NCBI RefSeq assembly: GCF_022539315.1
Contig: NC_066316.1
Span: 22,557,245 to 22,621,244 of the forward strand
DNA: 64,000 bases
DNA from: Serinus canaria
Taxonomy: Eukaryota > Chordata > Aves > Passeriformes > Fringillidae
Direction: 5' to 3'
The number at the start of each line of letters is the position of its first letter. Position 1 is the stretch's first letter. The translations under genes and the position numbers were made by a program. Under the pieces are notes generated by a model. It had not been told where the DNA came from. It was given only the letters and a program-made list of their open reading frames with translations, and did no database searches. Positions 43,961-55,790 of this stretch are shown piece by piece.

Positions 43961-45884
43961 GGGCAGGAGGGGGAGTTGCATGGCCTCTGTCATGTGCCCT
44001 GTTGCACGTGCAGCACCAGCTGGTGTTACCAGGGCCCTTTAGTCTCCTTAGCCCTTGATGATAAATTCCCTGAAAGCATAGAGTGAGGTCAACGTGGTGG
44101 CTGTGCAGCAGCAGGAACACAATTTCTCCATTCTGGCTGTAGGAGACCTGACTGTAGCCCACTAGCTTGTGAAATAGCTTGATTTTTTTTCAACTTGATC
44201 TGTCTGGGGTTATACAGACTTGATTTGTTCTGAAGATCACAGTTTAAGAATACTGAGAGCATTCAAAAGCACTGCACAGTCTCTCTTAATTTTTTTTTTT
44301 TTTCTACAAAGCATGAAACTAGTGAATCTCATGTAAGTGAACACTGCAGTGGTGGGGAGCTAATTGTATTGTGTATCACATTCCTGAATTTTTAAAATAA
44401 AAAAAATTATGGAACACTGATTTTAAGCAAAAATTAGTTTGTATTTCAGTGTCTGGAAAGTTGAGGGCCTCTGATTAAGTGTGTCAGAGATGTCAACAAA
44501 CAAACATCACCAGATGAAATATTTTACTACACGTCTCATCCAGGAACATGCTATTTTAGAATCACTTCCTAGATTATATCTGCACCTAAGGTGAGGTGCA
44601 GAACGAATTCAGACACTAAGTGGGCTAGCCACAGTACCGTCAGTCTTCCTTTTTAGCAGAGTAAATTTTTCCTGTGGACCCCCTAATAATTGTAGCTCAT
44701 TTGCTTTCAACACCCAGTGTGGGCTTTGGTAATGTCTAGTTGCCACATCGCAGTGTGCGGTATGGACATACACGGAGTTATGTAAGAGAACCAGCCCCAG
44801 CTTGTGACTCCCCAAAAGTCATGGCAAGGGCTCAGTCCTGAAAATTTCTCTATTCTTAAATAGTTTCATCAGGCTGACAAGTACTTACTTGTACACCAGC
44901 TATTACTTGTGGGACTGAGTCCAAAGCTTCTGCCAGCATAGCCTAGCTTTTAAAGAAAAAAGTACCTAGATTTTATTGATGTATTAAAATCAGGACTGCT
45001 ATGTGTTTCTAAATTTGCTGTAGAAATACTGTCAGTTTGGTGTAATTCCAGAATTTATTCCTCTTCCCCATTCTCTAAAAAGAAAGGGAAAAAAGCCCAC
45101 TGAGTGTCCTAAGACTTGTTAGCAAGTTTAGCTAAACGGACATTGTTAGCTTCTGAAATCGTGCAATCTGAATTTATTAAACACTGCTTGGTGGAGTTTG
45201 GGGAGGAGGGATAAAGATTCTTGCCATTCTCCTTCCCCTGCCCCCTGCTTTGACTACACTTTCTAATCTCTTCAGCTATGGAGAGACCAGGAGGGATGGA
45301 GGGGGTGAATTTTGTGACTAGATGTTCTGAGTTCCACGTGGAGGGAATGGGAAATACTGCTAACTATATTTAAAAGCATATAAATATGCTCTGACTATTT
45401 TAGCTCCATAGCATAGCATCAGTTACACCCTTTTTAGGTATGCATTTAAGTGGTTCAGGTCCACAGTATCTTTGGCTTTTCCTTTCTCTGCTAGGCAGAA
45501 AGAGGTGGATGCTCCATTTGCCTGAGCTAAAGCCAGAGTTGACAATTTTCCAAATCAAATGTAGCTTTGCTGATAACAGAAGGTCTGATTATTCCTTGTG
45601 ACCTTTGCTTTGTGTGGTTAGCTGCCTGTGAGGTACAGCACCATGTTTTAGCAGGCTCACATTTATATTTTTTGCACTCACTGTGTTGTCTAACTAGTTG
45701 AAAAGCAAAACCACAAAGCTGAAAAATATCTTTCATCTGTATGTCTCCAAAAAGCACATGGGATTAATTTGGCTTCCTTTTTTTTTCATGTCCTGGATCC
45801 TGTTTCTGAAGAATGTTAAAATATAATTGGCATAGCTTGTTCATTGATGACATTTCTTTTTGCCTTCTTTTAAAATAAAGAATA

Positions 45885-45945
45885 ATCTTCCTTTTTTTTT
45901 CTATTTCTTTTTCTTTTCTTTTTTTGTTTTTGTTTTCATTTTTAA
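45885..45945. repeat. Pyrimidine-rich low-complexity tract
   Basis: About 60 bases made mainly of T with C and a few G or A (ttcctttttttttctatttc, then ttttgtttttgttttc). Simple sequence, no family assigned. Confidence 0.8.
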
Positions 45946-48444
45946 GTATTAAAGTGCTGAGAAAATAAATGGAGCTCTTGACTATCAAATACATTTTAGT
46001 TGGGATTTCTTTCTCAGATCAGCTCCCAGAAAGGAATCTAACTAGTAGAAATACACATTCACTATCTCCCAGAACATTAAAAAGAGATGAAAAGAGCACA
46101 AATAGAGGAGGTGGAGGTTAGTGAATGGTTTTAAAGTCTTGGCCTCCAACTGTCTGGGTTCCAGGTGCAATTAAAAGAATAGTTGCTCAGTTCAAGTATG
46201 GTGAAGAGTTAATTATGCAAAAGGCATTTTTTTAATCTCAAATGAAAACAGCTTTTGAAAATAATGAAAAAATCATCTTGACCTGTTATTTGGCCATGGT
46301 TAAATATCTGACATAAGGGTCAATAACATAGGCTTCCTAACAGGACTCTATACTGTTCTTTCAATGTCTTTGGAAGAAATGCGCTTTAGAGAAGAAGATG
46401 CTTTGGTGCTTTTCAGTTTCATTTGTTTCAACTCAGAAAAACTACAGTTTGCACAGTTTTTTGGGAGAAAAGGACTGACTGCAGATGTCAGCACTAGTAC
46501 TGAGGAGGGCAGGATGGTGACCAATACCTGCCTTGAGCTGTTAATAAGCTTGCAGTGATGAGTTCATTTTGGAGCCCTTCAGCAGCTCCTTTTTTTGCTT
46601 CAAGAGGGAAAGTGATTGCACATTATTAGTTATATGTGCAGGAGGGTATGTTTGGTTGTGCTGTAAACACTGCATGTGAGCTTGAGTTTTGCTGTTTTCC
46701 AAAGCTGCTTCTACCTCTCCATGAAATGATGTGATTTAAACTTACACTGAACATCCTTTATGAGACATGCTGGTGTGAGAATTTTAAATAGCAGGAAAGG
46801 AAGCTTCAGGTCTGTAGCTTACTTTTGCTACACATACCTTCCTCCATGCCATTCCTAGACCTCCTACTGCAGATAGTTGCCTGACCACAAGGACCACCTG
46901 ATCCAGCTCCCAGAACAACTCCTTGCTGCTTTTCCATTGGAGGAGCTATTGCCACAGGAGAAGGGTGGGATGGGAGTGTCTGACTCCAGGCAGACAAGCA
47001 TTTTCAGCGGGCACCTTCTCAGGCTGATCTGTGCTAGCATCCCAAACCTGGCATGAAAGCGTTGCCACTGGGACTTTGGCTTGCATTTATATATATTTGT
47101 GGTTTGGTTTATCCTTTTTTTTTTTTTTTTTTTGACAATCAACACAAACCTTAAAGTATTGCTGAGACCAAATGTCAATCCCGACCCCCCGTCACCCAAG
47201 CTCTGTTTCTAGTTACAGCATTGGTCGGCTTCCCAGCATTTTCCTCCTGCACCAGCTCCTGCAGCTAAGAATAGCCCTGGTGATGCTGTGGAACAGGATG
47301 TGCAACCTGCTGGGCTTCCTGCATTTGTGCTTTTGTTGCTGGCCTGGGCTGAAGCCTGTCCTCATCTTCCCCTGGACTCACTGTGTGAATCTGTTAGATT
47401 TAATTTCTTGGATTAGGTTTGCTGTGGGTTGGCCCACACATGTTCCAGTTGCCCATATTCTGTGCTATAGGCAACTGCATTCTGCAGTATAGGCAAGACC
47501 TCAGCCGAGGGAGATATTCACTTGCTGCCAGTCTTCTGTGCTTCAGAGTGTGTCTGCTGAGTGTAAGTGGATGCTGCTGGCCTGCTGCAGACCTGGCTTC
47601 AAGCTTCACTGTTTGGTTTGATGTTACCATGTGATCCCTGTAGCTGAGGGTGCAGAGTACAGCACGGGGAGTCTGCAGGTAACTGGGTCACTGCTGCTCA
47701 CCTGAGCTAGGTGCTCATACCCTACTTCAGGAGCAAACAACACTCTCACAGATAAACACTGCACATATTGCTATACCCTCAAGATTTTTTAATGAGACAG
47801 CACTGACTGGAGACTCAGTCCATGGTTCTATCCTCTGCTGCCATGGGCTCTCTCCCAGTCAGTTGCATTCAAGCACATTTTTCCTTGAGAAAGGGATTAT
47901 GTGAATTAGCAAAATTCAGGTGATGATTTTCACTTGTATTTTTGTGGGCATGTGGGAAGGTTCTGACCCAAATGGATGGGGCTGATTGTGCATGCTTCCA
48001 GCTGAGTGTTGGGAAGGGTTGGGCTTAAGTACTAGGTAAAATCTAGGCTCAGGTAATTCATCCTAAATACCCATAATGGCAGAGGTCTTAGGTTTCTGTG
48101 TCATCATAGTTTGAAGCGATTTTCTCTTCACATTGCTGTTCAAAAAGAAAAAAGGAAAGAACTATGTTTAATTATCAGAAAAATTATTATCCAGCCTTGG
48201 TAGATGTGTTTCCAGTTTGTTGAAAACCTCCCTGCATGCAGCAGCAGCACAGTAGAGACACCGACAAGTTAGTCGGCAAGTTATTGCTAAAAAGGAGGTG
48301 TTTGGTACATATGCTTGAGCTTGGAAGTGGAATGACACTTGGCACCATAATGTCCCAGTTATCTTTTTCTGAAGGAGTAGGAAAACTGCAGAACTAAATA
48401 TTGAGTCAAGCTGCGTGGGCAGAGCTCCTGTGTCAGAGCTGCAC

Positions 48445-48471
48445 TGACGTCACAGCCGCAGCGTGACATCA
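48445..48471. promoter_or_regulatory. Paired CRE-like sites
   Basis: A consensus palindromic CRE, TGACGTCA (48445-48452), and 12 bp further a variant TGACATCA (48464-48471), in a locally GC-richer patch within AT-rich DNA. No gene start can be tied to them. Confidence 0.45.
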
Positions 48472-51400
48472 CGGGCTGCATATGAAGAGCCCAGAGCACC
48501 ACCCAAGCCCTGTGTGCTATCGAAAACCTCAGTAACATTTACTGAAAACTTACATGAGTTTTTTATCCCTTTTTCCATTCCCTTAATTCTGAGAAGTTTT
48601 GCCCCACAGCTAAGGGGAGAGTATGTAGCTCAACTGCCTTGCAACACTGTGTGCTGCTCTGAAAAAAAGGCGCCATTGAACCCAGAGTTTGAACTCCACT
48701 GCACTTGGTGTGCCCTTTCTAAAAGTATCTACAAAAACAAGGTGATGTCAAAACAATGTTTCTCTACTGAAAGCTGGGGAGATACTCAAGTCTACAACTT
48801 CTGCAGTAGCTTTTTGTGATGCTCTTATTTGCTGTCCTCTGCCAAGAGAGTAACCGGAGTTACGATTACTGCATGTGCATGCAATAATCAACGTGGCATG
48901 GAAAAACAGTAGGGCAGACACTGGAGTTCTTTAGATTTTCTCCTTAATAATAGAAAATGTGATCTATGAGATTTTTGCCAAAACTTCTTTCATCTCTGAT
49001 AGTATCAAAAAGACAGGTCACTTCTCCCATTGTGGTCTCTCTGGTTAGTAGGAAGCAAATTAAATTATGGCATCAATGGAGTGTGTGTGGGTTTTGATTT
49101 TGGAGTGGTTATATTTTCCCCCTCCTGCAGCTGCTTTAATGAGGGTAATGGTTTTATTTGGTTTTCCTCTATAGCTCTGCAGTGCTTAACAGCTTGTTAC
49201 CGAGGGACCTACACCTGGAGTGCATGGAAATCCAAGTTAGTGAAAGACATGGAAAAACATGTTTAAACAGATCACAGCTGAAGCTGAGACCTTAATCTTT
49301 CTGAGACAGAAGGTAGCCAGCACAGGCTCAGCTGTGCCATCAGGAAAGGTTAGTGTGAAGTACCAAGCTTAGCTCACTGCTAGAGAAATGGTGCAGAAAA
49401 TCAGGTAACAGCAGTTTAGTTTCACACCCGAGCATATGAGGAGTAGCCTCTCTCTGCAAGAGACTGCAGCTTGGCAAAAATAATGTCTTTGCATGGGGGT
49501 TTGCTGCTGGCAGTGGCTGAAATCCTGAAAGTACAGAATTTCTCCAAATGACTTAAGGTAAAGTCAGATATGGAGGGTTCTTATGCAATGTGAGAGTTCC
49601 CCTTTCGAAACAGTGGTGTGGAGAGAAAAAGTCATTGGTCTGGGCTAGGACAAAAATTAAACAAGATAAACAAGGATGGACTGCTGCCATCTTCCCCTTC
49701 CCCTTTATCTCTAAACCTTAACCTTAAACTGCAAACTTGAGGTTAATGCAGTGCGGTGTGTCTGTAACTGCTGAAACCAGCTATGTTTTAATAGATCTGA
49801 CTTATTTCGATGATGATGAAGGTTTTAAAGTTCCTCTAGGTTACAGAAATATTTCTATGCTTTTAAAGTTCAAATGAAAGTGTTTTTTAATATTACTAAG
49901 AATATTTTCAAATTAAATAATTAATTCTCTTGATAAAACATTTAATTATTTACTTATTCTGTGTCCTTGTTTCTAATCCACAGAACACAGAAATAAAATT
50001 TATTTTCAAAAACCTGTACAATTTTTGCTAACATATTATTTTTCTTTAATATCAGCTAAAAAGAGAGGAAGTGTCAGCTCATAAAAAGTGGAGCTAACCA
50101 CACAATTTTGGTAGCAGATCACTTGCCACTAACAAGTTCTTCAGCACTTTGCAGAGCTCTGAGTAGCTGAAGAATGTGGGACCACAGCAATAAATTGGGA
50201 TGGAAAAATATTTGCTTGAACTTCACGAAGAAGAAGCTGCTTTAGTGATACATAAAAAATGTATCTGTTCCTGAGTTGCATTTTGGCCTGTACTATACAT
50301 AGCATTCTGAAAAACTAATCCTTCAAGATGCTGGTGATGTGATGGTGACTTTATTCCATAAATACCAGATTAGATCCTGTATGATTTATCCAGCCAGTTA
50401 AAGTATGGCAGGGGAGGAGTGGAGAGCATGATAGATGCAATTTTGGACTGTACATCATTCAGCTACTCCTTCCAGTACATGTGATCCTTCTTTTAAATAA
50501 TGTGAGAGTTTGTTGGGGGTTTCACTCAAATATGGCCATCCTATTTTCAAACAACTTGGTTCTGACAGGAACTTTGTTCTGACAGATTCTTTTTGCAGGG
50601 AGATGTCTTAACCCAATTGGCTTCAGGGTATCTTCTTGTGATAATGCCCTCAGGGGCCACATGCTGGCTGGCTGAGCCAGTGACACTGTGTTTTCCTGAG
50701 CTCAGTAGGAGTGCAAGACTCTGAACCAAGTCGGGGTGGATGAAGGATATCAAAGACCTGGAAATGTGGAAGAATGTGTTGAAGATAAGGCTAGATTAAT
50801 TCTCAACACTTTAAGCCTTTATTAAGAAAAGCTGGGCTCTTGGATTTTGACGGGGTCTTTTTTTTTTTTGTTTTGCTTGGTTTATTTTTGTTTTTGTTGG
50901 GTTTTTTTTACTTTCTGGGTCTGTGACTAACCCCAAACAAAGCCACTCATATGTAGAGGAGGAAAACTTAATATTCATTGAAATTTCACTGAGGAGCTTT
51001 TTGGCAAGTCTGAGCTGTTTACTAAGTAAATCAAATAGGATGGTAATGATTGTTACTGGACCCCTAAGAGCATGTTTTCTATCTTTCTGATAAGTAGATT
51101 ATGAATTTAACAGCCTACCTTGTATTGGGAACTCTGACAGGTGAAAAGTGATCTCTGTTTGTAGCACATGCAGGGCTCTGACCTCTGGTATGCTTTTCAT
51201 CCCTCAAACTCTGCTAAAAAGTGCTTAAAGAAATACAAAGTACTCACTGAGACTTGAAAATGTGACCATGGTAGAAGCTGTGGTTCTCTGAGGGGTCTCA
51301 TTTATCTCCATATGGATTTCCGTTTCCCCCAAAAGCTAAAATTTCAGTTTAAGGATGGCCTCAGAAATAGAGACCGGGGGTGGCTTGTAGAAATCTCACA

Positions 51401-53319
51401 AAGCATCCAGCAGGACTATAGCTGTTCTAAGGAAAGAAGCCATCCTCTCTTGGATTGCACTGCAAACTGACCCAACCTGAGGGATGGAAAACCAGAGAGG
51501 CCTGGATTGCTCCTGGCTGTGCTGCACCAATTTTAGGGCCACAGCACAAGGAAGAAGTGAGGGCATGACTGCCATGAGCTGGGACGTGCAGGCCAGGTAA
51601 TCTGTGCTCTGAGCAGCTTCCAACACAGGACACCCATCTACCAACAAATAGCACAGCACTGCCCAGCCCTCAATGTTTGAAACTTCCCCTGAGTCTACAG
51701 GAAAGGCCTCCACATCCAGAGCATGTGTGGCATAGGTGTAAAGGGAGCAATGAGCTGGTGGAAAGGGCACCACCAGTGGTGTAACAACCCTGATACTGGG
51801 CTGCCACTCCAGTTGTTCTGGGATTAAGGCTGTTACTGAGTTTAGAATTGATGAATGAGTCTTGAAACTCAATCCATGCAGAAATAACTGCTTAAACCTG
51901 GTTATTTCTTGTTTCCGTGTGCACATGGCTTTTCTAGGCTGTCTGCTTTTTCCACAGGAACTTCCAAGCCCTGCCTGGGCATGGGTTGTCCCCTCCTAGC
52001 ATAGCACTATCCTCCAAGCAGAGCTGCTGGATGCTTTCCAATGAGGGAAAACACCCACCACGAGAGAGTTTGCAGTGCTTCTAAATAACTAAATAATTAA
52101 TAGGTACTAAAGTCTCCAGGACTTTGGAATCACATGGACTGTGACTTTTCATGCAATGATGTATAGTGTTTAGGTAAAAGGTTAAAACTATACCAACTGT
52201 AAAACAAATCTATACCATAACATGGAGGCAGAAAGACAGAATTAGTAGTACTGCTTCCTCCTTTAACAGGAGTCAAGCTGAGACAGAGTTTATAAATGTT
52301 TTCTTTTTAGTTTTTTTCCTTTCACGTGACTTCTTGTTAGAAGGCTGGAAACAGAGTTCTGTTAACTTTTGGTTATTAAAAACCAAAAAAGCAGTCTTAG
52401 AAAGAAATTGGGGTTTGACAACCCAGCAGGGTAATGGGAAACTGAATAAATATCCTGTTGTTATAACATCTGTCATTTTAGCATTAACAAGCTCATGACT
52501 TTAGCTGTTGTATGATCACAGCTCCACTCTGCAGATTAAGGGAAAGGCTGCTAGACCTCTAAAGTAAAAGATTTCTGCCCAGCAGGGTGCTTTAACCTCT
52601 TGTATCATGAAGCAATTTAGCTAAAGCAGCTTGAAAGTGATATAGAGATAGACTCCTGTGCAGGTCAATTAGGAGGGATACAGAAGCATTTGGACTCAAG
52701 GGTTTTCCTAATTTTCTTCTCTTTGATGTCCAGAAGAACCAGGGAAAAAAAAAAAAAACCACAACCAAGTCCAAAAGAATGTGGTGGGATTTTGTGGGTT
52801 TTTTTTTTTTCTTAATTTGGTCACTTTGATTTTCTTAAAAGTTGTAGAGAGATTTAAGAGACTGTCTTATTAAATGAATAAACATCACTGCAGCAAAGCT
52901 ATGGTAGGTGTCCATTGCTTGTAAGACAGTAGATATACGTCAACCGCAAACACAGAGTGGTATTTTGGTTCATTTAAAACAGGCCTATGTAAAAACCAGA
53001 GCAACTGCACAAATACTGAGCTCCATACAGCATCTCTCACCACCTGTTTCTGAGATTTCTTTAGCCTGTTGACTCATGTTTTTCTTTTCTGGAAGCTAAA
53101 GAAAATGCCTGCCATGCTGAAAATGCTCCTGGTTTGGTTTTAATCTCAGATGAAGTTCATCCAGAACAGTTCCACGGTGATAATGTTTCTGACTTCTTTA
53201 TTTTTTGCTTTTATGTGTCAGGTGGTGAAATGAGAGCCCTCCACGATCTGCATGCAGCCAGTGCTTCCCTGGTACACAGCTTCTCACGCAGGCAGAAGCA
53301 GAGGGGCTGAAAGATAGAA
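48472..53319. other. Intergenic, gene-free
   Basis: Nothing recognised apart from T/G-rich simple runs at 50861-50915 and A/T runs at 52743-52812. The longest open frame is described separately at 51396-51926. Confidence 0.5.
51396..51926 (-). other. Long open frame of unknown meaning (176 codons)
   Basis: An ATG-started frame on the minus strand, beginning MCTRKQEITRFKQLFLHGLS. It has no recognised domain, no codon pattern I can call coding, no CpG island at its start and no neighbouring exons. It may be chance or an exonised old repeat. Recorded only because of its length. Confidence 0.15.
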
Positions 53320-53414
53320 GTTGTCTTGCTGCTCATGAGGAGCAGCAAGACAACTCAGCTCTTACTCACAACCAGCACCTACTTCTGTAGGGTGCTGGTT
53401 GTGAGTAAGAGCTG
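53320..53414. repeat. Two adjacent perfect inverted repeats
   Basis: Hairpin 1: arms 53320-53334 and 53340-53354 (15 bp, perfect) with a 5-nt loop. Hairpin 2 starts one base later: arms 53356-53379 and 53391-53414 (24 bp, perfect, starting CAGCTCTTACTCACAACCAG) with an 11-nt loop. The paired layout repeats that seen at 7441-7536. Confidence 0.97.
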
Positions 53415-54949
53415 TGGAGTTCAGTGGAGAGTAAATCCATCTTGCCCCAGATCGCTCAGTTGTCCTCTCTCAGGGTAAGGAAGCAGCACATCCAAGTCAC
53501 AGCCACCTCCAGGACTGCTGGCAGTCTACAGAAGTATCACAAAGGTATTGTGGGCCTCACTGTCTCACAGGACATAAAGATAAACAAGCACATTCTCACG
53601 CTGCTTAGATGCTTCTAAAAAGCCCAGAGGCATCAGTAGCACTCCCAAGTGCCCCCAAGCCCCTGTGTACTTTAGACAAGTGAGCTTGCATAGAATTTAG
53701 GATCCTTAAAGCAGGTTTGTTTGTTTTAGACTGAGAGTGTCTTTAAAACACTACTATTCCATTTGGGGAAAAAACCCTGATGTCTACAGCAGAGATGCTG
53801 TGTCACGTGGCATGACTGGGAAGCCCAGACACGATCGGGGGCACTGGGGCACCCAGAGCCCTTGCTCAGGTCTTTTGTAAGCAGTTGGTTTACCTTGTGT
53901 ACTTTCAATTTCTATTCCTTTTAGTGATGCTAAGGCAAGAAGAGAAATCCATACCCTCCCCCCGAATTTTGAAAATACCAGCACAAACATTTCAATAGCT
54001 GGTGGTGGTTTCACTGCAGAGACAGACTTGAGGGATGATGACATTTTGTTTTGTAAAATGCTTTAACTTCCTAAAATAGTTATTTAAAAAAAACTGACTC
54101 CAAACCACTTTCTGTTTTGAAATATGTTTGTAAGTGAAATTAGATGTTCAAGTTCTCTCAGTGTTTTTAGCAGAACAAAACATTTGGACCCCAGTAGTTT
54201 TTGCTAAGGGCTTTCAGAGCTGCTAACATCTAGAAAGTCTGGTTTTGCATGGGGCTAATTAGAGCCCATAGAAGAATAAGGGAAATTAAACCAAACAATG
54301 CAGTTCAACTGCAGTGCGAAGATCTCGCAATTAAACTGTGCTGTTGGATTATGTGTATTATTAGCACATGAATTATTCTTTAAATGATAAATGTTGAACC
54401 AAATAATTATCTAAAGCTTTGGGGAAGGAATAATCAATAAGGTTAGGCTGAGAAAAGACAGTACTTTAAAAAAAAGAAAAGAAATAGTAGGATGGCTTGA
54501 TGAGAACACAATAAATTGTTCCCTGTGATTGAACTGACAGGTTAGTCCACATTTCTTCTTTTTGAAACATGGGTGGCACCTTATGTTATTTTTTTCCCTT
54601 TAAAACCAGGCAAAAAATTTGAATAATCAAAACCTTGAGGAACGATTACCTTATCTCCAGAGGTGGGTGCCAAAGACCCATACCTCCTTCTCACTCCAGC
54701 AAAGAGGCAGCTGGGAAGAGCAGGGGGGACAGTGGCTGTGCCGGGATCCCGCTCTCCCTTGGATGCCAGCACAACCTTGTTGACATTTCAGTCTCTCTGT
54801 CGGTGCCTGGGTTTGTAGGAGCGGCTGACTCTGAGGGGGCCGCAGCACTGCCATCCTCATGCTTGGCCTCAGTCTTTGTGCGTGGCCGTAGTCACCTTGC
54901 ACGGCTGCAATCCTCGTGCCCAGCTGTGCTGGGATGGCCGTGGATGGGT
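53415..54949. other. Intergenic, gene-free
   Basis: No gene signal. Sequence is AT-rich until about 54650, where GC content starts to climb toward the CpG-rich region that follows. Confidence 0.5.
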
Positions 54950-55790
54950 GCCAGGGGACAGATTACAGAGGCCAGGCTGCCGGTGAGGGGGACAGCCCCG
55001 CACTTATCTCACCAAGCGGCCCGGCCCCACCCTGCCTCTCGCTGGGCCCTGAGGCAGCGCGGCCATCGCTGCACCGGGGCTGCGGCTGGGGCAGGCCCCG
55101 GCCAGCAGCGGTGCGGTGGCTCGTCGGCCCTCACAGCAATTCCCTGAGCCCTTCAGCACTGCTCACCCCCCGGGAGGTTTTATCCCAGCCCCCATGCCAG
55201 GGAATGGCCAGGACAGTGCCTGCAGGATTAGCCCCACTTTCTCCTGCCGCTGACTCCCTGTCTGGAGCTGCCCCACAGCTGCCCCAGAAGGCGGCGGTGC
55301 CGCCGGTGCTGCTATGCAGCAGCAGAAGCCACCGAGGAAGCCGGCGCGAAGGGTTTTGTGGCAAATGGAGCGACAGCGAGGCTTGCCACAGGGCCACTGC
55401 AGCACCCCAGTGAGGAGAGCCACTGCCCTCAGGCTATTAAAATGCAATTTGCTGAAAGGAAACCGCTCCGGCCGCATGCACCCGACCGCAGCGTCCAAGC
55501 AGCGCTGGAATCGCCGCCACCACGAGAAAGCCGGCAGCCCGCATTAGCAGGGAAATCCATCTTCTACAAGAGCCACAATGGACCATTAGCTTTTAACCAG
55601 GTTTTAGGGGTGGGGAACAGCCTTCCTGTTGGGCAAACCCTAAGAAGGAAGTAACTGGCTCCAAACATCCAGGGGCGGTGGGGAGCTGGGAGCCGAGCGA
55701 GCTCTGAAGCGCGCAGCTGGAGCTCGCTGCTACAATGCCGGCAGCCCCCGCGCGTGGATGGGCCGGTGGCGGAGCCGCAGGGAGCTGCCC
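54950..55790. promoter_or_regulatory. Orphan CpG-rich region
   Basis: About 840 bp with clearly raised GC and many CpGs; by hand I count about 40 CpG in 54961-55560, an observed/expected ratio near 0.6. It has the look of a CpG-island promoter but no recognisable coding exon. In amniotes RD3 normally follows SLC30A1 on the same strand and has a non-coding first exon, so this could be its 5' end. A non-coding RNA promoter is the alternative. Confidence 0.4.

Larger units (their letters stand above)
43368..48444. other. Distal 3' UTR or intergenic
   Basis: No exon supported. Contains the alternative AATAAA at 44396, a GAT run at 43941-43960, T-runs at 43811-43822, 44289-44303 and 47117-47134, and the pyrimidine tract at 45885-45945. 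Confidence 0.5.

Noticed and set aside
54635..55654. Open frames of 98-170 codons in the CpG-rich region
   Set aside because: Proline/alanine/serine-rich translations in several frames at once, typical of GC-rich non-coding sequence; no similarity to RD3 or another known protein.
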